Assembly (NCBI GenBank): GCA_947642745.1
Contig: CANRTU010000007.1
Coordinates: forward strand, 18,513 to 82,512
Origin: an uncultured Eubacterium sp.
Lineage (GTDB): Bacteria > Bacillota > Clostridia > Lachnospirales > Lachnospiraceae
Length of the DNA: 64,000 nucleotides
Direction of reading: 5' to 3'
Shown here piece after piece: positions 1 to 8,462 of the stretch. The notes beneath the pieces are model-generated. The model ran no database searches. It was not told the origin of the DNA and saw only the letters and a list, made by a program, of their open reading frames with translations. Numbering within the stretch: position 1 is the stretch's first letter; every line of letters begins with the position of its first letter. The position numbers were made by a program, and so were the translations under genes.

Positions 1-9
1 TATCTGCCA

Positions 10-15
10 CCTCCT
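10..15 (-). promoter_or_regulatory. Ribosome-binding site of a gene beyond the left edge
   Basis: On the minus strand a perfect AGGAGG lies nine bases before the window ends. With the promoter at 42-70 it implies a minus-strand gene whose start codon falls at or just beyond base 1. None of its coding sequence is visible, so its identity cannot be given. Confidence 0.6.
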
Positions 16-41
16 GTAAAATACTGTCGTGTATAAGCATT

Positions 42-70
42 AATATAGTATCAGAACATCTGATAAACAA
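42..70 (-). promoter_or_regulatory. Sigma-A-like promoter for the gene beyond the left edge
   Basis: Minus strand: -35 TTGTTT (65-70), 17-bp spacer, -10 TATATT (42-47). It lies about 30 bases upstream of the AGGAGG at 10-15, a normal layout for a gene starting off the left edge. Confidence 0.5.
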
Positions 71-179
71 TTTGTGTCTCAGAGTATATCAGCATACAGA
101 TGTACCTGCAATATACTTCATACAACCTTAAATAATCTTAAGAAAAGCTTAAAATTTTGCAGAATACAAATATAAACAG

Positions 180-220
180 AAACAAAAACCGCCCCGGCTG
201 CTTCATTCCTGCCAGGACGG
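180..220 (-). terminator. Rho-independent terminator after rluA-like gene
   Basis: The minus strand forms a GC-rich 10-bp stem (arms 211-220 and 189-198, some G-U pairs) followed by TTTTTGTTTCTGTTT. The 5' arm overlaps the last codons of the pseudouridine synthase gene, whose stop codon lies in the loop. It should end the kinase-regulator-synthase transcript. Confidence 0.75.
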
Positions 221-958
221 ATCTATCTGAAAGTTCATTTTCTTTTTTGTCACTGGATGTACAAACTCCAGTTCGCAGGCGCACAGTTTCAGCACCCTGT
301 CTTTTTCTTTATACACGGACACCCGGTTTACGTCTGCACGGCTCTTTCCCGTCAAAGAAGCGGCTCTGTTGTCCGCCCCGTACTTTACATCGCCTTCCAG
401 AGGCGTTCCCAGATGCGCCATCTGCACCCGGATCTGATGATGCCTGCCTGTCACCAGTTGTATCCTGACCAGATTCCGCACCGGACTTTGAGTATCATAA
501 GTATGCACCACCCGGTAATCCAGTACCGCTTTTTTTGCTTTCGGGTCTGACGCATCCGATATGGCAGAAGTATTGGTTCTGCCATCTTTGATCAGATAAT
601 TCTCCAGATGCCCTTCTACAGCCGGCATGTGGCCCAGCGTAACCGCCAGGTACACTTTACTGAATCTGCCCTGTTGAAGCTGTCTGGCCAGCGCCGCCGT
701 TCCAGCCGGATGTTTTCCAAATACTACGATCCCTTCCACAGGCTGGTCCAGCCGGTGTACCAGCCCGATATATGTATCTTCGCTTTTATAACTGCGGTAA
801 TTACGCAGCAGACTTACCATATCCGGCTGACGCAGATTCCTTGTCTCACAGGCAGTGCCTGCCGGCTTAACGCATACAAGAATATCATAATCTTCATATA
901 AGATTCTGACGCCGTTTACAGTCGTGCGCAGCTTCCCTGCTGTTTGCTGGCTGTTCAT
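203..958 (-). CDS. RluA-family pseudouridine synthase
   Basis: The product has 251 residues and belongs to the RluA/RluD family, which isomerises specific uridines of rRNA or tRNA to pseudouridine in the cytoplasm. The signature HRLD (about residues 69-72) supplies the catalytic aspartate; it continues QPVEG instead of the commoner xxTSG. A later GRHHQIR motif and a conserved lysine-tyrosine region (DVKYG) are also typical of the fold. No N-terminal S4 domain is present, so this is the short form. The gene is last in a minus-strand operon after a two-component pair, 26 bp downstream of the regulator stop, and ends in a strong terminator. The RNA target cannot be read from sequence. Confidence 0.85.
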   Translation of the reverse strand: MNSQQTAGKLRTTVNGVRILYEDYDILVCVKPAGTACETRNLRQPDMVSLLRNYRSYKSEDTYIGLVHRLDQPVEGIVVFGKHPAGTAALARQLQQGRFSKVYLAVTLGHMPAVEGHLENYLIKDGRTNTSAISDASDPKAKKAVLDYRVVHTYDTQSPVRNLVRIQLVTGRHHQIRVQMAHLGTPLEGDVKYGADNRAASLTGKSRADVNRVSVYKEKDRVLKLCACELEFVHPVTKKKMNFQIDPSWQE

Positions 959-984
959 TGAAATTACCCCCGCTCTGGAACAAA

Positions 985-1674
985 TTACATTTTAAACCGG
1001 TAACCCACGCCCCAGATAGTCTCAATATACTGCGGCTTTGCTGTATTAATTTCAATCTTTTCCCGGATCTTTTTAATATGCACGGTCACAGTGGCGATAT
1101 CCCCCACCGATTCCATATCCCAGATCTCTTTAAACAGCTCTTCTTTTGTAAAAACCCGGTTTGGATTCTGCGCCAGAAACACAAGCAGATCAAATTCCTT
1201 TGTAGTAAACTGCTTTTCTTCTTCATTGACCCAGACACGCCTTGCCGTTTTATCAATCCGGATTCCCCGGATTTCAATAATATCATTCTGGGGCATACCG
1301 CTGCCAATCAGCCGCTCATACCTGGCCAGATGGGCCTTAACCCTTGCCACCAGCTCGCTGGGTGAAAACGGCTTGGTCATATAATCGTCAGCTCCGAGTC
1401 CCAGTCCCCGGATTTTATCAATATCGTCTTTTTTGGCGGATACCATCAGCACCGGCAGGTTCTTCTGCTCCCTGATCCTCCTGCACACTTCAAAACCGTC
1501 CATATTCGGCAGCATTAGGTCCAGAATGACCATATTGTAGTCATTTTCCAGTACTTTCTGAAGCCCCTTTTCCCCGTCAGACTCTATTTCAACCACAAAA
1601 TCACTAAGTTCCAGATAATCCTTTTCCAGCTCTGCAATTGACATCTCGTCTTCTATTATTAGTATTTTATTCAT
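985..1674 (-). CDS. OmpR/PhoB-family response regulator
   Basis: A 229-residue two-component response regulator. The receiver domain (about 1-115) has the acidic pocket near D9, phospho-acceptor D52 in the context ILDLMLPNMDG, and the conserved lysine in MTKPFSP. A winged-helix DNA-binding domain follows (about 130-229), ending in the typical ETIWGVGYRF. The start was set at the ATG at 1672-1674 because AGGAGG lies six bases upstream; an in-frame start 31 codons earlier has no such signal and lies inside the kinase gene. It overlaps the end of the kinase gene by 8 bp, so the two are translationally coupled and almost certainly partners. The receiver resembles VanR/PhoP-type regulators, but the regulon is unknown. 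Confidence 0.93.
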   Translation of the reverse strand: MNKILIIEDEMSIAELEKDYLELSDFVVEIESDGEKGLQKVLENDYNMVILDLMLPNMDGFEVCRRIREQKNLPVLMVSAKKDDIDKIRGLGLGADDYMTKPFSPSELVARVKAHLARYERLIGSGMPQNDIIEIRGIRIDKTARRVWVNEEEKQFTTKEFDLLVFLAQNPNRVFTKEELFKEIWDMESVGDIATVTVHIKKIREKIEINTAKPQYIETIWGVGYRFKM

Positions 1675-2800
1675 TTGGAACCTCCTGATATTTACGTAAT
1701 ACAAAATACATGACTGTGCCTGTGGACTCCTTGCTTGTCGCCCAGATTTTACCTCCATGATCCTCAATAATTTTCTTTACAATGGACAGGCCGATTCCAC
1801 TTCCTCCGGTGGCGGAATTTCTGGAAGCGTCCGTCCGGTAAAAACGGTCAAAAATATACGGCAGATCCTTCTGTGCCACCCCTTTGCCGTTATCTTCGAT
1901 TTCCACCTGAATAAAATCGCCCACGTCCTTGATCCGGATATTAATTCTGCCGGGCTCTTTATCCATATATTTTACAGAATTTCCAATAATGTTATCAATG
2001 ACCCTCTTAAGCTGCTCCGGATCAGCGATAATCAGGCTGTCGTCTGCGGCGTAATTATAATAGGACAGCCCGATATGCTCCGCTTCCAGCTCCAGCCCGA
2101 TTTCTTCCACACAGTCATTGAAATAATCCAGTACGTTAATTTTGTTAAAATTATATGGTATCCGGTTGGTATCAATTTTGGAATACAGTGTCAGTTCATT
2201 GATCAGCCGGTCCATATCATTGACTTTACTGTATATGGTGCGGATATACCGGTCCATTTTTTCCGGTGTGTCTGCCACGCCGTCCATAATTCCTTCCACA
2301 TATCCTTTGATGGCTGTTATCGGCGTCTTGAGATCATGGGAAATATTGCTGATCAGCACCCGGTTCTCTTTTTCCGCTTCCAGCTTTTCCTCTGCCGATT
2401 CCTTCAGACGCTTACGCATACTTTCAAAATTCTGGCACAATTCTCCGATCTCATCGTTGCCTTCCGCATCCACTGTAAAATCCAGATTGCCTTCTTTTAT
2501 TTTCTGCGTGGCGTCTTCCAGTTTACGGATCGGCGTCACAATTCCCCTGTATATCCAGGCTGTAATGGTCAGTCCGGTGAGAATCAGTATAAACACAATG
2601 CATAACGCCATATCCTCCAGCAGCACTTTTAAATGAGTATAATCAATGGAATAGGCCAGCAGCCCGATATCAATCCCATCACTCTGGGTGATTGTTTTCA
2701 TCTGTACCAGCCTGATCGCAAAAAACGCCAGCACAGCCAGCAGGATCGGTACAAAAACAATTAGAAAAAAAGACACTACCAGTCTCGTGCGCAGTTTCAT
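1667..2800 (-). CDS. Membrane sensor histidine kinase
   Basis: A sensor kinase of about 377 residues. It has a first membrane segment near residues 8-32, a short extracytoplasmic loop of about 40 residues, a second segment, a HAMP linker, a HisKA domain with the phospho-acceptor motif ISHDLKTP, and an HATPase domain with an N box (DNIIGNSVKY), G1 box (EDNGKGV) and G2 box (GSGIGLSIVKK). The sensor loop is very short, which in this class often goes with sensing inside the membrane or through a partner. The start at 2798-2800 is preferred because GGGAG lies about 10 bases upstream; the ATG at 2804-2806 is possible. It is cotranscribed with the overlapping response regulator. Confidence 0.9.
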   Translation of the reverse strand: MKLRTRLVVSFFLIVFVPILLAVLAFFAIRLVQMKTITQSDGIDIGLLAYSIDYTHLKVLLEDMALCIVFILILTGLTITAWIYRGIVTPIRKLEDATQKIKEGNLDFTVDAEGNDEIGELCQNFESMRKRLKESAEEKLEAEKENRVLISNISHDLKTPITAIKGYVEGIMDGVADTPEKMDRYIRTIYSKVNDMDRLINELTLYSKIDTNRIPYNFNKINVLDYFNDCVEEIGLELEAEHIGLSYYNYAADDSLIIADPEQLKRVIDNIIGNSVKYMDKEPGRINIRIKDVGDFIQVEIEDNGKGVAQKDLPYIFDRFYRTDASRNSATGGSGIGLSIVKKIIEDHGGKIWATSKESTGTVMYFVLRKYQEVPNE

Positions 2801-2860
2801 AAGCATGGCTCTCCCATCACATGTCTGTATCCGGACAACATCTGCATTTCCAGTATACAC

Positions 2861-2901
2861 AAACAGCCGGCAGGGCGTTGAACACACCGTACCGGCTGTT
2901 T
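2861..2901 (-). promoter_or_regulatory. Hairpin in the leader of the two-component operon
   Basis: A perfect 10-bp inverted repeat, AAACAGCCGG (2861-2870) and CCGGCTGTTT (2892-2901), with a 21-nt loop. It lies between the extended -10 element at 2926-2931 and the kinase start, so the transcript should carry it in its 5' leader. No U-run follows on the minus strand, so a simple terminator is unlikely. Confidence 0.45.
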
Positions 2902-2925
2902 TGCAGCATGTTTTCGCATATGCTT

Positions 2926-2931
2926 ATTATA
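2926..2931 (-). promoter_or_regulatory. Extended -10 promoter of the two-component operon
   Basis: The minus strand reads TGT-TATAAT, a consensus -10 with a TGn extension. No good -35 is seen. It lies about 125 bp upstream of the kinase start, in the gap after metK. Confidence 0.45.
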
Positions 2932-3004
2932 ACATGCGCCTTGTAATTTAATATTAAATTTCAAGAAAACATTCTTAATTTTTTCTAAATAGAACGATAA
3001 TTAT

Positions 3005-4192
3005 TTACAGATATTTCTTCAGTATATCCACTTTGTCCAGAGCTTCCCATGGCAGGTTCAGATCATTTCTGCCAAAATGTCCGTATGCCGCTGTCGGACG
3101 GTAGATCGGTCTGCGCAGATCCAGCATTTTAATAATTCCTGCCGGTCTCAGGTCGAAATTTTCACGGATAATCTCTACCAGCTTATCATCAGCTACCTTA
3201 CCAGTTCCAAATGTCTGGGCCATGACAGATGTAGGCTGGGCCACGCCAATGGCATAAGACAGCTGGATCTCACATTTTTCAGCCAGTCCGGCAGCCACAA
3301 TATTTTTAGCCACATAACGGGCTGCGTAGGCTGCGGAACGGTCAACTTTCGTACAGTCTTTTCCAGAAAAAGCGCCGCCGCCGTGACGGGCATAGCCGCC
3401 ATATGTATCCACAATAATCTTACGTCCGGTCAGCCCTGCGTCTCCCTGCGGACCACCGATTACGAATCTTCCGGTAGGATTAATAAAAAACTTCGTTTCA
3501 CCGTCGATCATATCCTGTGGCAGCACCGGATCAAATACATGCTTTCTGATATCCGCATGGATCTGCTCCTGCGTAACAGTCTCATCATGCTGGGTAGACA
3601 GTACGACAGCTTCCAGACGCTTCGGCTTTCCTGCCTCGTCATATTCCACGGATACCTGAGTCTTGCCATCCGGTCGTAAATAGCTTAATACGCCGTCTTT
3701 CCTTACTTTTGTCAGCTGAAGCGCCAGACGGTGGGCCAGCGAAATCGGATATGGCATATATTCCTCTGTCTCACTGGAAGCGTAACCGAACATCATTCCC
3801 TGGTCACCGGCGCCAATGGCTTCCAGCTCTTCTTCAGACATTTTGTTCTCTTTGGCTTCCAGCGCTTTATTGACACCCATGGCAATATCCGCTGACTGCT
3901 GGTCAAGGGCTACAAATACGGCACAGGTATTACCGTCAAATCCTGTCCTGGCATCGTTATAACCGATTTCATTCACCGTCCTGCGTACAATGCCCGGGAT
4001 ATCCAGCTGTGCCTTTGTGGTAATTTCACCAGTAACCAGTACAAATCCGGTACAGCTGGCAGTCTCACAGGCAACACGGCTCATAGGATCCTGTTCCATA
4101 CACGCATCCAGAATAGCGTCTGACACTGCGTCACATACTTTGTCCGGATGACCTTCTGTAACTGATTCTGAAGTAAATAATAATTTTTCCAT
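3005..4192 (-). CDS. metK: S-adenosylmethionine synthetase
   Basis: A 395-residue methionine adenosyltransferase, which makes S-adenosylmethionine from methionine and ATP in the cytosol. The N-terminus has the diagnostic [16 protein letters not shown]; the central [12 protein letters not shown] and the late [18 protein letters not shown] motifs of the active site are intact. Length matches the family. The start was placed at the ATG at 4190-4192, with GAAAGGAA just upstream; a longer frame reaching 4513 reads through the leader repeats and is not protein-like. A SAM riboswitch with its own terminator lies about 500 bases upstream on the same strand, which gives the expected feedback control by the product, but three repeat units intervene. 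There is no clear terminator downstream. Confidence 0.97.
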   Translation of the reverse strand: MEKLLFTSESVTEGHPDKVCDAVSDAILDACMEQDPMSRVACETASCTGFVLVTGEITTKAQLDIPGIVRRTVNEIGYNDARTGFDGNTCAVFVALDQQSADIAMGVNKALEAKENKMSEEELEAIGAGDQGMMFGYASSETEEYMPYPISLAHRLALQLTKVRKDGVLSYLRPDGKTQVSVEYDEAGKPKRLEAVVLSTQHDETVTQEQIHADIRKHVFDPVLPQDMIDGETKFFINPTGRFVIGGPQGDAGLTGRKIIVDTYGGYARHGGGAFSGKDCTKVDRSAAYAARYVAKNIVAAGLAEKCEIQLSYAIGVAQPTSVMAQTFGTGKVADDKLVEIIRENFDLRPAGIIKMLDLRRPIYRPTAAYGHFGRNDLNLPWEALDKVDILKKYL

Positions 4193-4331
4193 ATTTTTTC
4201 CTTTCGTTTTACCAGTTTCATTTACAATATCTGTTTTACGTCCGTCACCACATACCGCAAAATTATCCGGCTGTCTCCGGTACCTGCGGCGCATTGTGCC
4301 TGAGGTTTTACAGATCATTGTAAATGATTTC

Positions 4332-4400
4332 CTATAAAGTAAAAAATCCGGTCTGCCGGATATTCCGCCTGCTCCGGCAGCATTTACCCCTCCGGCGCAT
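4332..4400 (-). other. Repeat-borne micro-ORF, 22 codons (metK leader)
   Basis: A minus-strand ATG preceded by GGGAGG opens a 22-codon frame starting MRRRGKCCR. It runs through the terminator-like hairpin of repeat copy A and stops at 4332. Together with the similar ORF at 4486-4587 it may be a leader peptide, or only a by-product of the conserved repeat. No known peptide family is recognised. Confidence 0.25.
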
Positions 4401-4600
4401 GACAATCCTCCCGGAGGATAAATATAACAAATAGTATCCGGGCTACCGGATACTCCGCCTGCGGCGGGCTGCCAGAAGGGCTTTTTTACGTTACAGGACC
4501 TGCTTTCCTGCATAAAAAAGTATCCGGCAAATCCGGATACTCCGCCTGCGGCGGGCTGCCTCTACAGCATTTTCCCTTCCGCCGCATGGCGATCCTCCCG
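4341..4600 (-). repeat. Three tandem hairpin-bearing repeats in the metK leader
   Basis: Three related units of roughly 80-110 bp: copy A about 4341-4425, copy B about 4433-4500, copy C about 4514-4600. Shared features on the minus strand are a TATCCGG/CCGGATA hairpin (stems 4346-4361, 4433-4454, 4519-4541), a GC-rich stretch complementary to TCCGCCTGCGGCGG, and, in A and C, GGGAGG plus ATG. The hairpins of A and C are followed by U-runs and look like rho-independent terminators. Similar TTTCCTATAAG or TTTCCTGCATAA segments flank the units. The block has the look of a REP/MITE-like intergenic element that multiplied within the leader. Confidence 0.75.
4486..4587 (-). other. Repeat-borne micro-ORF, 33 codons (metK leader)
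   Basis: A minus-strand ATG at 4585-4587, six bases after GGGAGG, opens a 33-codon frame starting [10 protein letters not shown]. The first nine residues match those of the micro-ORF in copy A except for K/R at position 4. The frame continues through the hairpin of copy C and stops at 4486-4488. It may be translated; function is unknown. Confidence 0.25.
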
Positions 4601-4637
4601 GAGGGTTTTTATCTTATAGGACGCTCTTTCCTATAAG

Positions 4638-4670
4638 AAAATAAAAACAGATCCGCCATAAGCGGACCTG
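4638..4670 (-). terminator. Terminator of the SAM riboswitch expression platform
   Basis: A 9-bp stem (arms 4662-4670 and 4648-4656, loop of 5) followed on the minus strand by TTTTTATTTT. It sits 25 bases after the aptamer P1 stem, the standard position of an S-box attenuator. Confidence 0.9.
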
Positions 4671-4694
4671 ATAATCTCGTTAAATAATCAAATC

Positions 4695-4797
4695 CTCTTA
4701 TTGTTCGATTACTCGCTCAGGCTGGCACCTTCCGCTCCAAAGAGGGGGTTGCCGTGACTTCACAGATCCTATGTATCTCCATCACTCTGAATAAGAG
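4695..4797 (-). promoter_or_regulatory. SAM-I (S-box) riboswitch aptamer
   Basis: The minus strand carries the SAM-I core: P1 halves CTCTTAT (4791-4797) and ATAAGAG (4695-4701), then AGAG..GATGGAGAT, TGAAGTCACGGCAACC and GGAAGGTGCCA in the right order and spacing. Class I aptamers bind S-adenosylmethionine and favour termination when it is plentiful. With the terminator at 4638-4670 it is expected to repress metK, the next gene downstream. Confidence 0.93.
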
Positions 4798-4842
4798 AAA
4801 AATCGTATGCAATTTTTGAATTCTCAAATCTAACTTGTATAG

Positions 4843-4871
4843 ACCATACACCTTTTTTTACAAAAAGTCAA
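4843..4871 (-). promoter_or_regulatory. Possible promoter of the riboswitch-metK transcript
   Basis: Minus strand: -35 TTGACT (4866-4871), 17-bp spacer, TATGGT (4843-4848). It starts just after the murA stop and about 45 bases upstream of the aptamer. The -10 is poor and other registers such as TATACA nearby are possible. Confidence 0.35.
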
Positions 4872-4880
4872 TACCAGATT

Positions 4881-6176
4881 TCAGCCAACTTTCAGTGTAA
4901 ATTTCTGGATTTCTTTTTCTGAGCTTACTTTTTCAATCTGGGCGCCCAGTTCGCTCAGTTTTTTCTCAAAATCTTCATATCCCCGCTCAATATAGTATAT
5001 ATTATCTACAACAGTAACTCCGTCCGCCGCCAGCCCGGCAATTACGAGCGCCGCTCCGGCACGCAGATCCGGTGCGCTGACCCTTGCGCCCATATAATTG
5101 GATATCCCGTTTATAATGGCAATGCTGCTCTCTACTTTAATACTGGCTCCCATTCTGGTCAGCTCATCCACATAACGGAAACGGTTTTCGAAAATACTTT
5201 CTGTCACCGTACTTGTGCCCTGGGCAATGCCTAAGAGCACTGACATCTGGGGCTGCATATCCGTCGGAAACCCGGGATACGCCAGGGTGGTGACCTGGGT
5301 ATGACGCATCGGCTTTGAGGAAACGACCCTCACCGCATCGTCAAATTCTTCCACCTCACAGCCGATTTCAATTAATTTGGCCGATGTGGCTTCCAGGTGT
5401 TTTGGTATAACATTTTTAACTGTAACGTCCCCTTTGGTGGCTGCCGCAGCAAACATAAAAGTACCAGCTTCAATCTGGTCCGGTATAATCGAATATTCTG
5501 TTGCGTGCAGCTTTCTGACGCCTACGATACGGATTACATCGGTTCCTGCGCCACGGATGTTTGCCCCCATCCGGTTTAAGAAGTTTGCCACGTCTACTAC
5601 ATGGGGTTCTTTTGCCGCATTTTCTATAATTGTTTTGCCTTCTGCCATGGAAGCTGCCATCATAATATTGATGGTGGCACCGACAGATACTTTATCCAGA
5701 TAGATATGGGTTCCTGCCAGACGCTCTGCGTGTGCGACAATCAGGCCGTACTGGATTTTCACATCCGCACCCAGGGCACGGAATCCTTTCAGATGCAGGT
5801 CAATCGGCCTGCTCCCGATATCGCAGCCACCGGGAAGCGCCACTTCCGCATGGTTATATTTTCCAAGCAGTGCCCCCAGCAGGTAATAAGATGCACGTAT
5901 TTTTTTTATGAATTCGTATTCCACACACAGTTCCTGTATCATGGAACCATTGATTTTGACAGTGTGCGCATCCAGCCGGTCTACTTTTACCCCGATTTCT
6001 CTCATCGCATCCAAAAGTACATTGATATCCCGTACATTTGGGAGATTTTCAATCGTGACTGTTTCATCCGCCATAATCGCAGCGGCCAGAATGGCCAGCG
6101 CCGCATTTTTAGCTCCTCCTATTTCAACTTCTCCCACCAGCGGAATACCGCCCTTAATCACATAAAACTGTTCCAT
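4881..6176 (-). CDS. murA: UDP-N-acetylglucosamine 1-carboxyvinyltransferase
   Basis: A 431-residue MurA, which transfers enolpyruvate from phosphoenolpyruvate to UDP-GlcNAc as the first committed step of peptidoglycan synthesis. The N-terminus has the IGGAKNAAL substrate loop. The catalytic cysteine that fosfomycin alkylates is present at C118 in PGGCDIGSRPIDLH, so the enzyme should be of the fosfomycin-sensitive type. The late NIYYIERGYEDF segment is also family-typical. GAGGTG lies four bases before the ATG. A consensus promoter lies at 6326-6355. Firmicutes often carry two MurA paralogues (MurAA and MurAB); which one this is cannot be settled from this window. Confidence 0.96.
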   Translation of the reverse strand: MEQFYVIKGGIPLVGEVEIGGAKNAALAILAAAIMADETVTIENLPNVRDINVLLDAMREIGVKVDRLDAHTVKINGSMIQELCVEYEFIKKIRASYYLLGALLGKYNHAEVALPGGCDIGSRPIDLHLKGFRALGADVKIQYGLIVAHAERLAGTHIYLDKVSVGATINIMMAASMAEGKTIIENAAKEPHVVDVANFLNRMGANIRGAGTDVIRIVGVRKLHATEYSIIPDQIEAGTFMFAAAATKGDVTVKNVIPKHLEATSAKLIEIGCEVEEFDDAVRVVSSKPMRHTQVTTLAYPGFPTDMQPQMSVLLGIAQGTSTVTESIFENRFRYVDELTRMGASIKVESSIAIINGISNYMGARVSAPDLRAGAALVIAGLAADGVTVVDNIYYIERGYEDFEKKLSELGAQIEKVSSEKEIQKFTLKVG

Positions 6177-6325
6177 CTCACACCTCTGTCTATCTCAATC
6201 TATCATGCCTGCACTCATACCATCAGCCAGTTCTGTATATACGTAACGGTTACATCTTGTGATATAGCTTTGTAACATTATTTACTTTTTATTCGTTTTC
6301 TGGTTAACATCCTTACTGACACGTT

Positions 6326-6355
6326 ATTATAATAACCTGTTTTCCCATTTGTCAA
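6326..6355 (-). promoter_or_regulatory. Sigma-A promoter of murA
   Basis: Minus strand: perfect TTGACA (6350-6355) and perfect TATAAT (6326-6331), 18-bp spacer. The implied leader before murA is about 140 nt. Confidence 0.8.
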
Positions 6356-6589
6356 GTACTCTGTATCATGTATTTCAGAAATAGTTACTTTTCATAACCA
6401 GATATTCCCGGATTTTTACCGGAATAAATGTTTTCTTTTCCTGTTCATTATAGCAGATTCCGTACGTTTGTAAAGAGTAACTGTCCCGGCATGGCTGGCT
6501 GTTTGTCTGTTACAGTCTGGTCTGCAACCATTTATTAAAAAAATCCGGCCCTTTTTAGTTATATTATTCTGAAACCTGCATATGGTTCC

Positions 6590-6657
6590 TTCTGTAACTT
6601 CTTTCTGATAAATCTTTCTGAATAAATCTTATGATAAATCTTTCTGTAACTTCTTTC
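6590..6657. repeat. Nested direct repeats downstream of the ABC exporter
   Basis: TTCTGTAACTTCTTTC occurs at 6590-6605 and again at 6642-6657. Between them TGATAAATCTTTCTG occurs at 6606-6620 and 6632-6646, joined by a shorter related piece. The arrangement is symmetrical, as if a 15-bp unit had been duplicated twice. It lies 50-118 bases after the exporter stop codon. Confidence 0.7.
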
Positions 6658-6707
6658 CAGAATGGCTGATTCAGAAAAATATCTTTCATATCCTTCGTCT
6701 TTGCGGC

Positions 6708-8462
6708 CTACCGGGCAAACTGGCTGTTATACAGTGTCGCATAAAATCCCTTCTGTCGCAGCAGCTCTTCATGCGGCCCCTGCTCAATAACCTTTCCGTC
6801 TTTCATTACCAGAATCACATCCGCACTTTCAATTGTGGACAGCCGGTGGGCTACAATAAAACTGGTCCTGCCCCGCATCATCGTGGCAAAAGCATTTTGT
6901 ATTTTCATCTCTGACCTTGTATCAATAGAAGACGTGGCCTCGTCCAGTATAAGCATCGGCGGCAGGCACAGCATCACCCTTGCGATACACAAAAGCTGTT
7001 TCTGTCCCTGGGAGAGATTTCCCCCGTCTTCTGTGATCAACGTATCATACCCGTCTGGCAGACGCCTGATAAAGCTGTGGGCATGCGCCGCCTTTGCCGC
7101 ACGGATCATCTCGTCTTCTGAGGCGTCTGGTTTTCCCATACAGATATTTTCCCGTATCGTGGCGCTGCGCAGCCAGGTCTCCTGAAGCACCATGCCATAT
7201 GACCCCCGCAGGCTTTTACGTGTTATATGTTTAATGTCGGTTCCGCTAACCCGGATTACTCCGTCGTCCGGTTCGTAAAACCGCATCAGCAGATTAATCA
7301 TCGTTGTCTTGCCACAGCCGGTAGGTCCTACGATGGCGATTCTCTGGCCCGGCTGCACCCTCAGATTAAAATCTGTAATTAATTTCTGATCCGGATTATA
7401 GGAAAAGCTAATATGTTCCAGCGCCACATTTCCGTCCGCATCCGTTAATACCCTGGCATCGGGATCGTCTTTTGTCTGTGGTTCTTCTTCAATTAATTCA
7501 AAAATCCTGGCAGCACACGCCAGGGCATTCTGCAGCTCTGTAATTACCCCGGATATCTCATTGAATGGTTTGGTATACTGGTTGGCATAACTCAGAAAAC
7601 AGGACAGCTGTCCCACGCTCAGACGATCGTTAATCGCCGCCAGCGCCCCAAAAATTCCCACGCCTGTATATACCAGACTGTTGACAAAACGGGTAGCCGG
7701 ATTGGTAATCGAAGAAAAGAAAATCGCCCGCAGGGAATATTTCTCCAGGTCGGCATTGATAGCGTCAAACTGTTCCAGCGCTTCCTGTTCATGGCCGAAA
7801 GCCTGCACTACTTTCTGACTGCCTGTCATTTCTTCAATCAGGGCCGTCTGCGCTCCCCGGCACTGGGACTGGCGCTGAAACATCTGATAGGTATTTCTGG
7901 CTATAAAAGCCGCCACTACCAGGGATACCGGAGTTACCACCACTACCACCACCGTAATACTCACATTCACAGAGAGCATAAAGCATAGTGTGCCTGCGAT
8001 TGTAAGCACCCCTGTAAACAACTGGGTAAATCCCATTAACAGGCCGTCTGCGAACTGATCCACGTCAGCGATGACACGGCTTACAATCTCACCGGCCGGA
8101 TGGGCGTCCAGATATTTCAGCGGCAGTTTTTCTATTTTTGCGAACGCCTCTTCCCGGATATCCCGGATCACCTGATACGTGATCCGGTTGTTAATAATAT
8201 TCATCAGCCACTGGGCGACTGCCGTGACCGCCACCAGAACCACTGCTTTTTTAATAATGGCAAGAATTCCGTCAAAGTCCACCCGTCCCTTTGCGATAAT
8301 CAGATCCACGGCATCTCCGGTGAGAATTGGAAAATACAGGGTGGCAAAGACTGTAACTGCCGCAAAAATAAGGGATAATATCACAAGAAACCAGTACTGA
8401 CGGATATAAGCCAGTACTTTTCTGATTGTTCCGGCCTGTGTGCCTTTGTTTACTGTACGCAT
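6708..8462 (-). CDS. ABC exporter half-transporter, canonical Walker B
   Basis: A 584-residue type I ABC exporter half: six membrane segments over about residues 15-310 and an ATPase domain from about 335. The ATPase domain has Walker A GPTGCGKTT, signature LSQGQKQ (the second G of LSGGQ replaced by Q) and Walker B LILDEATSSID with the catalytic glutamate. It overlaps the preceding exporter gene by 13 bp, so the two form a heterodimer of the BmrCD/TM287-288 kind. This half gives the glutamate of the active site and the altered signature motif of the degenerate site. Substrates of the class include drugs, lipids and peptides; none can be named here. Confidence 0.92.
   Translation of the reverse strand: MRTVNKGTQAGTIRKVLAYIRQYWFLVILSLIFAAVTVFATLYFPILTGDAVDLIIAKGRVDFDGILAIIKKAVVLVAVTAVAQWLMNIINNRITYQVIRDIREEAFAKIEKLPLKYLDAHPAGEIVSRVIADVDQFADGLLMGFTQLFTGVLTIAGTLCFMLSVNVSITVVVVVVTPVSLVVAAFIARNTYQMFQRQSQCRGAQTALIEEMTGSQKVVQAFGHEQEALEQFDAINADLEKYSLRAIFFSSITNPATRFVNSLVYTGVGIFGALAAINDRLSVGQLSCFLSYANQYTKPFNEISGVITELQNALACAARIFELIEEEPQTKDDPDARVLTDADGNVALEHISFSYNPDQKLITDFNLRVQPGQRIAIVGPTGCGKTTMINLLMRFYEPDDGVIRVSGTDIKHITRKSLRGSYGMVLQETWLRSATIRENICMGKPDASEDEMIRAAKAAHAHSFIRRLPDGYDTLITEDGGNLSQGQKQLLCIARVMLCLPPMLILDEATSSIDTRSEMKIQNAFATMMRGRTSFIVAHRLSTIESADVILVMKDGKVIEQGPHEELLRQKGFYATLYNSQFAR

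Larger units (their letters stand above)
6177..6707. other. Intergenic region between ABC exporter and murA
   Basis: AT-rich and without a credible ORF. It holds the murA promoter (6326-6355), its roughly 140-nt leader, and a block of nested direct repeats (6590-6657). No convincing terminator for the exporter operon was found. Confidence 0.6.

Noticed and set aside
1757..2605. Long plus-strand frame of 282 codons opposite the histidine kinase
   Set aside because: Antisense shadow of a well-supported kinase gene; composition and lack of a ribosome site argue against coding.
2861..2901. Terminator of metK
   Set aside because: The 10-bp hairpin lacks a U-run in the metK direction and falls inside the leader of the two-component operon, after the TGT-TATAAT element.
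4193..4513. 107-codon N-terminal extension of metK
   Set aside because: It reads through the leader repeats, is not MetK-like, and the internal ATG at 4192 has a ribosome site and the conserved start of the family.
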